From the NCBI GenBank assembly GCA_007115705.1, contig QXEO01000382.1:8833318-8897317 (forward strand): 64,000 nucleotides of DNA. The letters run 5' to 3'. The position numbers were made by a program, and so were the translations under genes. Every line of letters begins with the position of its first letter. The stretch's first letter is position 1. The notes under the pieces were generated by a model, which saw only the letters and a program-made list of their open reading frames with translations, ran no database searches and was not told the origin of the DNA. This stretch comes from Dactylis glomerata. Taxonomy: Eukaryota > Streptophyta > Magnoliopsida > Poales > Poaceae. This document shows, one piece after another, positions 1-10,726 of this stretch.

Positions 1-132
1 TATGGCATTAGCAACAACGGTATTCAAAGCATTCATACTAACAACATTGCTATGCGAAATAAGCTCCAAAGGTTCTTCAAACATTTCAAATCTAAACTCA
101 GGAAAAACACTATAAAACTCTTTATTTTCCAT
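1..132 (-). CDS. gag N-terminus of the level-1 Athila-like retrotransposon (partial)
   Basis: An open frame starts with ATG at 132 and runs 44 codons off the left edge of the window. It begins MENKEFYSVFPEFRFEMFEE. It lies downstream (minus sense) of a primer binding site and an LTR, which is where gag belongs. The acidic and aromatic N-terminus resembles gag of Athila-like Ty3/gypsy elements of Triticeae, recognised from memory and not searched. Gag packages the element RNA into cytoplasmic particles. No stop is seen in the visible part. Bases 133-265 are an untranslated leader with no other feature. Confidence 0.6.
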   Translation of the reverse strand, partial: MENKEFYSVFPEFRFEMFEEPLELISHSNVVSMNALNTVVANAI

Positions 133-265
133 TAAGCCTAACTAGTGAAAATAAAAACAAGAAACAAAAAGATATAATTGCAGAATCTAAAGGAAATAAC
201 TTCGAGCACTCACCAGCAACTAAAAGCCTTAGTAACCAAAAGATGTGAGTACCTTTTACCTTACC

Positions 266-283
266 TCCCCGGCAACGGCGCCA
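266..283 (-). other. Primer binding site, tRNA-Asp type
   Basis: On the minus strand these 18 bases read TGGCGCCGTTGCCGGGGA, which matches the complement of the 3' end of plant tRNA-Asp (from memory). The site lies ten bases inside the LTR boundary at 294. It fixes the orientation: the 5' LTR is to the right and the internal region runs left out of the window. Confidence 0.85.
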
Positions 284-293
284 GAAAAGAGCT

Positions 294-1288
294 TGATGTC
301 TACTCACGCATCTATTCTTGTAGACAGTGTTGGGCCTCCAAGTGCAGAGGTTTGTAGAACAGCAGCAAGTTTCCCTTAAGTGGATCACCCAAGGTTTATC
401 GAACTCAGGGAGGAAGAGGTCAAAGCTATCCCTCTCAAACAACCCTGCAATTACGTTACAGAAAGTCTCTTGTGTCCCCAACACACCCAATACACTTGTC
501 AGATGTATAGGTGCACTAGTTCGGCGAAGAGATAGTGAAATACAAGTAGTAGTGATGATTATAAGTAGTAAATATAATCTAAAATAAATATCGCTGCGAG
601 CAAACATGTAACAAAACTGAAAGAAAACGGTGTGCAATGCTTGGAAACAAGGCCTAGGGATCATACTTTCACTAGTGGACACACTCTAAACAAATATAAC
701 ATAATTGAACCAATAGATACTAATATCAATATGCAACTCAAAACAATTCTCCAATGGATAACAAACACTAATCATGCGTAGGGCTACGAAGCACTCCTCA
801 AAGTCCGTATTTCCCCAAACTAGATTGTCCCACACTGTCACCGTGAACGCACTAGATGGTTCCAACAAACACCAACAATTCATAGAGACATTAACCAAAA
901 AGATACACATAATGCGCACACTGTCACCTTCACATCATGGATACAAGGTGTCTCTGGAGATTACAAATATAAAGCACGGGAGTAGCATAATATCTGAATA
1001 ATAGCATCTACCAATTCAACTAGATACAAAGCCCACGATCACATAAAGATCACATCATGGGAGAGAGAGGTGAACCACATAGCTACCGGTAGAGCCCTCA
1101 GCCCCGAGGGAGAACTACTCCCTCCTCATCATCGGAGGCAGCAACGGCGATGGAGATGGTGGTGAGGTCGATGGAGACGGTGGAGACGGCGATGGAGACC
1201 GATGGAGATGGCTCTGGGGGCACTTCCCTGTCCCGGCAGGGTGCCGGAACAAAAACTTTTGTCCCCCAAAATTCGTTGGCGGCGGAGC
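294..1288 (-). mobile_element. 5' LTR of the level-1 Athila-like element, U5-side part
   Basis: The minus-strand LTR ends ...GACATCA at 294, next to the primer site. The segment runs to 1288, where the level-2 chromovirus interrupts it, and continues at 28196. The two parts together make an LTR of about 1.43 kb. It contains the phrase 'ggtttatcgaactcaggga' typical of grass gypsy LTR 3' ends. Small ORFs inside it look fortuitous. Confidence 0.8.
1284..1288. repeat. Target site duplication GGAGC of the level-2 chromovirus
   Basis: GGAGC at 1284-1288 abuts the TGTGACG terminus at 1289 and recurs at 28191-28195 after the terminus ...GTTACA at 28190. The perfect 5-bp duplication shows one clean integration. 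Confidence 0.95.
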
Positions 1289-3527
1289 TGTGACGACCTC
1301 AAATTTGATACAAATTCGAAGTGCCCGTTATGTAATCCATCACAATCCCAGGATCTTTGTTTTGATTTACATAACGTAGTTGATACCACAGTTCCATAGA
1401 CATTACAATACGGGGGTTCAAATACAATGGTCATACAGACCAAGTCATATTACAACACAATATAGCAGCAGAAATAACGTCTTCGGGTCCATGCCTTCAC
1501 CCTACAGGCAATGGCGACTCATGGAGACGAGCTTAGTTCTGGTACTCTTCTTCATACCCTTCCTCCTGGTATTCTTCCCCATAGTCTGGCCAAGTTGATA
1601 GCCAGGGACACAGCCATGAGTACATTGGATGCACTCGCAAACCATCGTATAATTGAAATGATGAAGTAGGTATGCAAGTTTGGTATAGTGGACTAAGCAC
1701 TAAGTTTATTTGCCAAAGCTAGTTTTATTTCCCAAGAATGTTCATTGGTAGAAAAGAGGTTTAGTTCTCTAAGTTCAATCTAAAGAGGAAGTTCAAGTGT
1801 GTCAACATCAAGGTCAAGTCAAGTCATTCACCAAGTTCACCATAAGTTGTTGTTAGTTTTTGACAAAAGCCAAGTACAGCTTGCCAACTGTCCATGACCG
1901 CGGACGCGGCTATTCGAATAGTTTGAAAACCTCTGCAGAGGGGTACACTTTACCCACAAGATTCGATACATCTGCCGGGAGAAATCCACGGATCGTCATA
2001 CACAAGTATGCGGGGTTCAGATAACCAAACAAACTCTTTCACTTGCTCACCCTAGTATAGGATCCTTCCCTAGAGCCCGGGGTACGGAATCCCCGCTCCG
2101 GCGCCTCTAGTTCTGGCCATCCCGGAGTGCCGGGTTAGTGGAATCCACTTGGTTCAGAAGTAACCGCTCACAGTGTCCTTCCATAAAGATTTGTTACAAG
2201 GCCTCCCATACTAAGATAAACAAGCTACGGACTAAGCCCCTTCCCATATAGGGGTAATGTGGTTGTACGGTATGGTTGGCTCCCATGGTACATCACTCGT
2301 TGTCATTGAGAAATACATTTCATAGTTCTTAGTCAAGATTGATTTCTTTCATAAAGCCATTGTGTAGGAGCAATCTCCAATTCAAGTTTCAAGTTCAAGT
2401 CACCACTTTTCAAATAGAGTTCCCCTTATAGATGGCCTCAATATTATTAGCGACTAAGCAACTACATTGAGTGATGATACTACTAAATATGATTGGATAA
2501 ACTCAGCTTGATGCTCTTGCTAAGCAAGATATCACTATACTTCTATCATGCTACTCTAGCAATTCAATCATGCAATTTACCTAAACAAGTAGAATGCAAT
2601 ATTAAAACTAGGTAGTGGGAGTATGAATCAAAAGATGGCTTGCCTTGGTTGGCAAAGTGTCCGGGGTATTCTTCTTCTTCTTGATAATAATCCCCTCCAA
2701 TATCCTCCTCGGCAATACTAGCGTCTAATAACGAATAAACACAAAGCACACAATCACTACACAATGCTAACAACACACCAAACACACATCTTTGTTTGCT
2801 AACCATAGCATTCATGTTGCATTTTAGGGTGTTGGATTGTAAGTTTTGCTTCTAAGTTTCCATCAAGTGTGCAAGCTAGAGTTTCTAATAAGGGTCCAAT
2901 GTTGTTCACTTTCTAAGCATTGGTATGGGTTTAGGGGTGCTAATACTAGTTCAAGTGGGAGGGATCAACTAAGTGAATTGGTAAGAGGGAAAATTAATTC
3001 TAAGTGTGCAATAGGAATCTATCATTTTATGTTACTAACTAGAGTTGGGGTAGGATCTACTTGATAAAACTAACAAGGTTTGAGTTGATTAAAGTTGACT
3101 AACAGTAAGGGGGGTCATTGGTGAGTTCACAATTTAAATTTCATGATTTTAGGAGGCTTAAACAATTTTCTAGAAATATTCTATGGTTAATAAAGCTATG
3201 GTCACACTATTCATATCTCATTTTATTCCTAAATCAAATTGAATTCTAATCAGTCCTACAGTGTAGAGTATTTTACAAGCTTTCCAACGCATATTCATTT
3301 GCTAAAAATGGATTTGTAAATCTCTTGGAATTTCAGTTTGAAAATCATATCTGAAACATATTTGAATTAATTCGAAAATGAGCGGGAAATAAAGAAAACG
3401 AAACGGACCGGATTCGAAACCAACTGGGCTGATTTCGAACGAAACCCGAACGGGCCGGCCCATACCGCTTCGCTCCGGGTGGGAAAGAATAAAAACTAAA
3501 CCTGGCAGGTGGAGCCCACCGGTCAGG

Positions 3528-3770
3528 TCACTTAACTCTCCCGAAACGGTATGCTACCGCTGGATCGAGATCGAACGGCTCTGGTGCATCGTGTTCGTCG
3601 GAGACGGAGGTGCTCACCGGCGTTGCAGGGACGACTGTTCGACGGCGAGGGCGTGACGGAGAGGATGCAGAACTCGACGGCGACGTGCGGGATCGGCTGC
3701 GGCGATGCTCCTCCGCCGATTCCCAGCGGCGGCTTGCTCCCAGGTGGTCGAACGCGGCGGCGCTCTCCAC
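3528..3770 (-). other. Small LTR-borne ORF (80 codons) in the transcript leader
   Basis: An ATG at 3770, roughly 85 nt downstream of the transcription start predicted from the TATA box, opens 80 codons of a Ser/Arg/Pro-rich peptide. The 5' LTR copy is at 26867-27109 and differs by one residue (Thr to Met). In the genomic RNA it would be an upstream ORF before the 260-aa ORF. It may be a translation regulator, or only chance openness in a GC-rich region. No domain was recognised. Confidence 0.3.
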
Positions 3771-3885
3771 GTCCAGTACCTCGCCGGCGGGGCTGGCGTC
3801 GTCGAGCTAGAGCAAGCGGGGCGATACGAGGGTGTCTGGGAGGTAGCTGGGGACGGGGCGAGTCTCTCCGTTTGATCGGCGAGGG

Positions 3886-3893
3886 TATTTATA
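3886..3893 (-). promoter_or_regulatory. TATA box in the 3' LTR of the chromovirus
   Basis: The minus strand reads TATAAATA within a GC-rich context. The same box sits at 27225-27232 in the 5' LTR. Transcription would start about 30 bp downstream. Confidence 0.65.
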
Positions 3894-4850
3894 GGGCGGA
3901 GCGACGAGGGTGCGGGCGTCCAGAAGCTCGCCGGCTCGGGGGCCCTGGCAACGTTCGAAGGTCGAACCGGGCACAGCGGCCTCGGGGGCGTGCTGGGAGG
4001 GTGCTGGCTCGGCTGCGGGAGGCTGTGGGTCGGCTCTGGCGCATCCAGGGCTGTCGGCATCGTGCAGGAAGAAGAAGGTCTGGGAGGGGGCCCTGGGCAC
4101 AGTTCTCTCCTTCCCTCCGCTTCTCATGGCTTGGGTCGGGGCAGGGGGCGCTGGGGTCGACCGAGGCACCGTCCAGGAGCATGGCGACAGGGATTGAGCG
4201 AGCAAGAACAGTGATCTTCACAGTGAATCAAGATTTGCTCGATTTCATCTGCCAGGTGCTCGACGAAATGTTCGCAAGAAGTTTAAATTCGAATTTTTGA
4301 AATTTTCCACTTTGGGTGATCAACATATTGGCCAAGGTATCCAGTGGTATTTTTGTTCTGAAGAAAGGATGAGTTTTGCAGAAATCTTATTTCAAATTTT
4401 GTTATAGTCTCTGTTTCAGATTCAAAGTTTGATTGATGTTTGAGTGATGTTCTGATTTGAATTTTGAGTAGCAACTTCTTGGTTGAGTTTATATGTGACT
4501 TGGTGAAGCTCAACTAGCTGGCCAAACACTGAGGTGAGTTGTAGATTTCTTAATCCAAGGGCTCAAAGTAGGGTAGTCAAACAGATTTCCTAGATCATCT
4601 TATCCTTCCCTTTTTCTTTAACATTTTTATTTCTGGTTTCTTTGGTTCCTATAATTCTTCTCAATTGCTTCTGTTGGTTCACTTAGAATTAACTAACCAA
4701 TGCACAATCAAAAATAACACACATGAAATCATAGAATACATATAATAGAAAATACATGTATGCATGAAATAATGGGTAAAAAGTTTTATCTGGGTCCAAA
4801 ATTTGTACTTTATTTAATAAGAAGTGGATTACAATTTCTGAGTTGTTACA

Positions 4851-4870
4851 ATCTTCCCCCCTTAAAAAGA
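4851..4870 (-). other. Polypurine tract of the chromovirus
   Basis: On the minus strand, AAGGGGGGAAGAT lies directly against the 3' LTR. This is the expected position and composition for priming of plus-strand DNA synthesis. Confidence 0.85.
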
Positions 4871-4893
4871 ATCTCGTCCCCGAGATTCATTAA

Positions 4894-7800
4894 TTAAGAA
4901 CTGAAAAGATTGGGAAACTCTTTCTGAAGGTAATCTTCTCGTTCCCAAGTGGCTTCATCTTTGGTGTGATTACTCCACTGAACTTTCAGAAATTTGATGC
5001 TTCGGGTTCAAGTGGTTCTATAGGCTTCCTCGAGGATACGGATAGGCATTTCACGATAGGTCAAATCCTTGTTGATGTCCACAGAACGATGATCAACATT
5101 CTTGAAGATTTCGGGCTTCTCCGGAACTTCAAGACATTTCCGAAGCAAAGACACGTGAAAGACATCGTGTACTTCAGACAATTCAGGGGGCATTTCCAAC
5201 TGATAAGACACTTCTCCTTTACGGTCTAGTATCTTGAAGGGTCCAATATATCTGGGTGCAAGCTTTCCTTTTACTTGGAATCTTTGCATTCCCTTGAGAG
5301 GTGACACTCTGAGATAAACAAAATCTCCAATCTGGAAGGTCAGTTCTCTACGTCTCTTGTCGGCATAACTGTTCTGTCTTGACTGGGCTGCCTTGAGGTA
5401 GTCACGAATCATGCGAACTTTCTCCTCGGCTTCTTGCAGAATGTCAGGTCCAAATATCTGACTGTCTCCGGTTTCTGACCAATTCAAAGGGGTACGGCAC
5501 TTTCTTCCATACAAAGCTTCAAATGGGGCCATTTGCAAACTGGCTTGATAACTGTTGTTGTAGGAAAACTCCGCGAAAGGCAGACAATCTTCCCACTTAG
5601 CTCCATAGGCTAGGACACAGGCTCTCAACATGTCCTCAAGTATTTGATTCACTCTTTCAGTCTGTCCATCAGTCTGAGGGTGGTAAGCTGTGCTAAAGGC
5701 TAACTTGGTTCCCAAGGCTTGATGTAAACTTTTCCAGAATCTTGAGGTGAATTGGGTTCCTCGATCGGAAACTATGGTTTTAGGGACTCCATGCAAACTA
5801 ACAATTCTGGATAGATACAGGTCCGCTAGCTGTCCCGAGTTATAAGTGGTCTTGACAGGAATAAAGTGGGCTACTTTGGTCAGTCTATCCACAATGACCC
5901 AGATAGAGTCATTTCCACGGCTAGACCTTGGAAATCCAGTGATGAAATCCATTCCAACAAACTCCCACTTCCATTCCGGAACTTGCAAAGGTTGCAACAG
6001 TCCAGCAGGACGTTGATGTTCAGCCTTGACTCTTTGACAAATATCACACTTAGAGATGAACGATGCAATCTCACGCTTCATTCCATGCCACCAAAACTGT
6101 TCCTTCAAATCTTGATACATCTTAGTTCCACCGGGGTGAATGGAGTAAGGGGTCTCATGGGCTTCCTTCATAATAACTCCCTTCAATTCTGAGTCAGCAG
6201 GCACACAGATACGTCCTTTATACCAAAGAACTCCGTGATCATCTTCCTCAAATCCTGGCACCTTGCCGGAACTAATTCGGCGCTTAATTCCGTCGATACT
6301 CTTATTCCCCTTCTGGGCTTCTTTGATTTGGCTCATCAAGGTGGGTTGAAACTCAAGGTTGGCTAAGAATCCTTGACTGACTAGTTCCAATCCAAATTTT
6401 TCAAACTCTTGGTGCAACATAGGTTGCTCCTCTTTGATCGTCATATTCAACGAGCACGACTTTCTACTCAATGCATCGGCCACTACGTTGGCCTTACCGG
6501 GGTGATAGTGAATTTCCAGATCATAATCCTTGATCAACTCTATCCATCTTCTTTGCCTCATGTTCAACTCCTTCTGGGTGAAGATATACTTCAAACTCTT
6601 GTGATCAGTGTAGATCTCGCAACGGTTGCCCATCAGATAGTGCCTCCAGGTCTTCAAAGCTAGAACCACGGCTGCTAACTCTAGATCATGGGTTGGATAA
6701 TTTTCTTCATGAGGTCGAAGCTGCCGAGAGAGGTAAGCTATGACCTTGCCTTCTTGCATCAATACACAACCAAGTCCAAGTTTGGAAGCGTCGCAATAGA
6801 CATCAAAGTTTTTGGTGGTATCAGGCATGGTTAGGACGGGGGCGGTCACTAATCGCTTCTTGAGCTCTTGAAAACTCTCTTCACACTTAGGGGTCCATTC
6901 AAACTTCTTGTCTTTCTTCAACAGTTGGGTCATTGGCCGGGCAATGCTTGAAAACCCTTCAACAAACTTGCGGTAATATCCTGCTAATCCGAGAAAACCT
7001 CTAACTTCAGTTTGAGTGGTAGGAGCTTCCCATTCCATGACTGATTTGATCTTCTTGGGGTCTACGGATATTCCTCCCGCTGATAATACATGGCCTAAGA
7101 ATCCAACTTCCTTCAACCAGAACTCACATTTACTGAACTTGGCATACAGCTGATGCTCTCTTAAGGTTTCTAAGATTAATCTCAAATGGGTTGCATGCTC
7201 CTCTTCAGACTTGGAGTAGATAAGAATGTCATCAATAAAGACAACCACAAACTTATCCAGGAACTCCATAAAAACCTTATTCATGAGGTTCATGAAATAA
7301 GCAGGGGCATTGGTTAATCCAAATGACATTACGGTGTACTCATACAATCCGTATCGGGTAGTGAAGGCTGTTTTGGGGATATCCGTTGCACGGATTTTCA
7401 ATTGGTGGTATCCAGTTCTAAGATCTATCTTCGAGAAGACTCTAGCTCCAGTCAATTGGTCAAACAAATCTTCAATCTTTGGGAGAGGATACTAGTTCTT
7501 GATGGTCACATCGTTTAGCTTGCGGTAATCAGTGCACAGCCGGCTAGAGCCGTCACTTTTATCCACAAACAGAATGGGTGATCTCCAAGCAGAAGAACTT
7601 GGCTGAATCAATCCTTTACTCAAAAGGTCATCCAATTGCTTCTTCAACTCTACTAATTTAGCTGGGTTCATACGATAGGGTCGTTGGGCTATAGATCCAG
7701 TTCCGGGGATGAGCTCAATAATAAACTCGATATCCCGATCCGGTGGCATTCCGGGTAGCTCATCGGGAAAAACATCCGGGTATTCACAGACGATGGGAAC

Positions 7801-8517
7801 TTCCTTCATGGTTGGCCCTGAGATACTCTGATGACATCGGGTGGTTTGGGGTGGTTTTACGGATACATGCTTGACTATGATTCCAGTGCTACTCTTCATG
7901 GTGATGGTCTTCTTGGCACAATCTATTACTCCTTGATGGGAAGACATCCAATTCATACCAAGAACTACTTCCAAACCTTTGGTTCCCAACACTATCAAAT
8001 TGGCTAAGAAAGCTATTCCATGAATTTCTATGGGCACTGCCAAGCAGGTACAACTGGCTTTGGTTACTGACCCGGGAATTTGCACAGACATGATATCTTT
8101 CAAGGGTGTGGGTTGAAGTCCACTTTTATCAACGAATAATTGGGTAACAAATGAGTGTGAAGCTCCAGAATCAAACAGAACTCTTGCAAGAACTGAGTTA
8201 AGAGGGAACATACCAAGCACAACGTCGGTTGCTTCCTGAGCTTCTTCAATATTCATGTGATTCAGACGGCCTCGAGAGTGAGGCTGGTTCCTTGGTGGAT
8301 AGTTCTTGCCATTTCCCACACGGCGCTGCTGCTGCGCAGGAGCAGTGGTCTTGGATGCATCATTCAGCTTCTTGGGGCACTCATTGGAGTAGTGCCCTTT
8401 GAGTCCGCACTCATAATAGGTAACACCAGACTTGTCACCAGGCTTGGGTAACACAGGGGCGCCATTTGGCCTTGGAGTATTGGTGTTGAAGTTGTTGCCA
8501 CTAGGTCTTGGAGGTGC
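4894..8517 (-). pseudogene. pol: Chromovirus gag C-terminus and pol (PR-RT-RH-IN-chromodomain), two in-frame stops
   Basis: This continues the gag frame of 22459-23382 exactly in phase across the nested insertion, giving about 1515 codons in all. In order: a CCHC zinc knuckle near 8404-8418 whose first Cys codon is TAT (Tyr, 8416-8418); protease DSGAS near 8161; RT with FIDDIL near 7222-7239; RNase H; integrase with its HHCC finger and a DDE set (MDF, SDRGTQF, QTERVNQ); and a chromodomain in the last 37 codons. TAG at 7492-7494 replaces a conserved codon early in RT, and TGA at 5008-5010 cuts off the chromodomain. The frame is open across both stops, so these are late point changes. Pol would copy and integrate the element; the chromodomain is thought to steer integration to heterochromatin. 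Confidence 0.92.
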
Positions 8518-8522
8518 ATGGT
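8518..8522. repeat. Target site duplication of the Tat element, one copy mutated
   Basis: ATGGT at 8518-8522 matches ACGGT at 22459-22463 except for one C/T difference at a CpG. The open host reading frame on both sides supports this as the duplicated target. Confidence 0.85.
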
Positions 8523-9071
8523 TGACGAGGTTTATCCCCGGCAATGCCCATGTCGAAGGGCTTTCGATCTAGGAAGCGTATTGGGGACCTGGCGAACTCG
8601 ACGGCGATCAGACGAAAGCAGAGGGACACGAGGATTTACCCAGGTTCAGCCCCCTCGAAAGGTAAAAGGCCTATGTCCTGCTTGTCTGACTTTGTATTGA
8701 TGGTGTGGTTGCGATGAGGGTGTTACAATGGCGGCGTAGATTGGATCTAGCCGAAGGTAGAGAGCTCTAAATTGTCGAGCGCTCCGGCGTGAGGTGGGTG
8801 GAAAAGTGTCTAGGGTTTCGAGACCTCCCTCCCAGCCTTTTATATGTCAAGGCTAGGTCTCAGGAGTGTCTCTCAAGCCAAGTACAGATCGGATCAACCG
8901 AGGACTAGTCTAACTTGGACTCCTCGAAATCTTGCTTGTGCGCCAAGTATTGCTCCTGGGCCGTGCCAGGCCACCGCCTTGCTAGGCCTCGAAAGCTTTT
9001 CGTAAGGCACCCTTTCCAGACCGAAGACCAGGTAGGCGAATATCGGGGGCCTGTTTGTCATTCCTTCGTCA
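8523..9071 (-). mobile_element. 3' LTR of the Tat element
   Basis: It starts TGACGAGGTTTATCCCCGGC and ends CATTCCTTCGTCA on the plus strand. It matches 21910-22458 except for six single-base differences, four of them transitions at CpG sites. A minus-strand TATA box (ATATAAAAGG) lies at 8836-8845. Confidence 0.93.
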
Positions 9072-9085
9072 GTAGCCCCCGAGTG
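9072..9085 (-). other. Polypurine tract of the Tat element
   Basis: The minus strand reads CACTCGGGGGCTAC immediately before the 3' LTR. The core CTCGGGGGCT recurs inside the element at 14650-14790 and near 12372. Confidence 0.75.
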
Positions 9086-9682
9086 CCTGGGATAGCCGAA
9101 GACTATGGCAGGGACTCCTCCCGAAAGTCTTCCCAGTCGCCCTCGATATGAGCACTTGGCCTGTAAAGCTGCACATATACAGAAGTCATTTGAGTAGTAT
9201 GCTTGCTTTGACACGAGACTCTCGAGCCACTCTCATTTAGAGTCTCAAAAGTGCTAAGTCGGGTTTGCAGAGGGATGCGCATAACCGGCCTGAGACTCAC
9301 GCCGGGTTTCAGTTAATTGCTCTGTTGCAAAAACATTCGGTTAGCTTACTCAGATTCGAGTCCCCCGACTCGAACCCGCGTGGGCTGGTGCTACCCCGAC
9401 CTGAGCCGTGTTGGACTCACCAAGTCGGAGCCCAGTTCATTTGTGAGGCACCCGATGCGTCCATCGGTGCAAGCTTCATACCGTAGGTATGGAAAATTTC
9501 CGGCAGAGCGCGTTTGATACGAATACCGGGCCATCCAGTGTTGCAAACCGTGGACTTACCTTCGTATTTGACATACGGCATCCGAACTGGTATGTTGCCA
9601 CCAAGATTCGGGCATGTTGATTGAGGAGCGTTGATAGCCCGAAAGAAAGGTTCGAAGGAAATGATCCAGCGATCTCGAATAG
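9086..9682. other. Tat element 3' non-coding region
   Basis: No convincing coding region. The stretch is rich in TCGA/CGAA words shared with the array that follows. Short ORFs on both strands have no recognisable domain. Confidence 0.5.
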
Positions 9683-10084
9683 CTCAAAGGCGCCGCTGGC
9701 CCGAAAGAAGCAATTCGAGGGACCAAAGTGCTACCTCGAATAGCTCGAAGGCGCTGTTGGCCCGAAAGAAGCAATTCGAGGGACCAAAGTCCTACCTCGA
9801 ATATCTCGAAGGCGCTGCTGGCCCGGAAGAAGCAATTCGAGGGACCAAAGTGCTACCTCGAATAGCTCGAAGGCGCTGTTGGCCCGAAAGAAGCAATTCG
9901 AGGGACCAAAGTCCTACCTCGAATATCTCGAAGGCGCTGCTGGCCTGAAAGAAGCAATTCGAGGGACCAAAGTCCTACCTCGAATATTCCGAAGGCGCTG
10001 CTGGCCCGAAAGAAGCAATTCGAGGGACCAAAGTCCTACCTCGAATATCTCGAAGGCGCTGCTGGCCCGAAAGAAGCAATTCGA
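9683..10084. repeat. 61-bp tandem array, six full copies and a partial seventh
   Basis: Units start at 9683, 9744, 9805, 9866, 9927 and 9988, with a partial copy from 10049. Each contains CTCGAAGGCGCTG, GCAATTCGAGGGACCAAAG and CCTCGAATA. Copies 1 and 3 share GTGCTACC...AATAG, while copies 2, 4, 5 and 6 share GTCCTACC...AATAT, so part of the array grew as a 122-bp dimer. ORFs that run through it are by-products of the repeat. Confidence 0.92.
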
Positions 10085-10726
10085 ATACAATTTCGACCCA
10101 AAAATTCCCACATAGGGGCAAAAGACAAAGCCGTCGAAAAGCTCTACATATATTCGGCTGGCACAGAAGAGAGGAGCAAAAAGAACCTCGAAGAAAACCC
10201 AGTCGACAGGCCGTCTGAGCGAATGTGGTACATACCTTTGAAACTCGAAAGAACTTTCGCCAATCTTTGCCCTTTGAATCAGGAAGAATCAACCTACCCG
10301 AAGAAACGCGTCATTGCTGACGACATGCCTCGTCGAGTTGTCGCATCATCTTCTGCAGGAGTGACCTGGCCCTGCCAGGATTAGACGTATGGTGGGCCCC
10401 CCGGCCGCACGCCTCGGCCGTTGACAGAATTTGACCGCACGTCCCGCGCGTGGGTGAAAAATAACCGGCGCGGTTTCCTTGATTATCGCGCGTAGTGGAC
10501 GCCGCTGTGCTCTCGTGCTGACACGTGGATGGCTGGATCAGCTCAGCCGTTTCCACTTCGCCGTGGACGGTTGAGATCTGACGCCGAATCCCAGAGGTGA
10601 AATAAATAATGGTGGCAAGGTAACAGTCCGTTCTACTCCGCCGCCACCGTCTTCTTCCGCGCGCATTGCTCCTGTAGCTCCACTTTCTCTCCTCCATTTC
10701 CACAACCCTCGCTGCGCCCTGAGACC
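10085..10726 (+). promoter_or_regulatory. Presumed upstream region of the antisense gene
   Basis: GC-rich sequence between the 61-bp array and the antisense start codon. An AAATAAATAA stretch near 10600 could serve as a weak TATA element for plus-strand transcription. This is inferred only from position; no clear promoter motif set is visible. Confidence 0.25.

Larger units (their letters stand above)
1289..4850 (-). mobile_element. 3' LTR of the level-2 chromovirus (3562 bp)
   Basis: It begins TGTGACGACCTCAAATTTGA and ends ...GAGTTGTTACA as written on the plus strand, so it carries the TG...CA termini. It matches 24631-28190 almost throughout. It contains a 3-bp CTT expansion near 2683 relative to the other copy. 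Plus-strand ORFs such as 3551-4300 lie in a GC-rich U3/R region, occur identically in both LTRs and show no recognisable domain, so they are not called as genes. Confidence 0.93.

Noticed and set aside
3551..4300. 249-codon plus-strand ORF, repeated at 26890-27639
   Set aside because: It lies inside the chromovirus LTR on the antisense strand, is GC-rich, has no known domain, and duplicates only because the LTRs are duplicated.
9683..10084. Regular repeats resembling a CRISPR array
   Set aside because: The repeats are contiguous 61-bp units without unique spacers, in a plant retrotransposon.
9631..10115. ORFs with repeated KKQFEGPKSYLEYLEGAAG-like units
   Set aside because: They are a translation of the 61-bp tandem array; the period is not a multiple of three, and frames open by chance on both strands.
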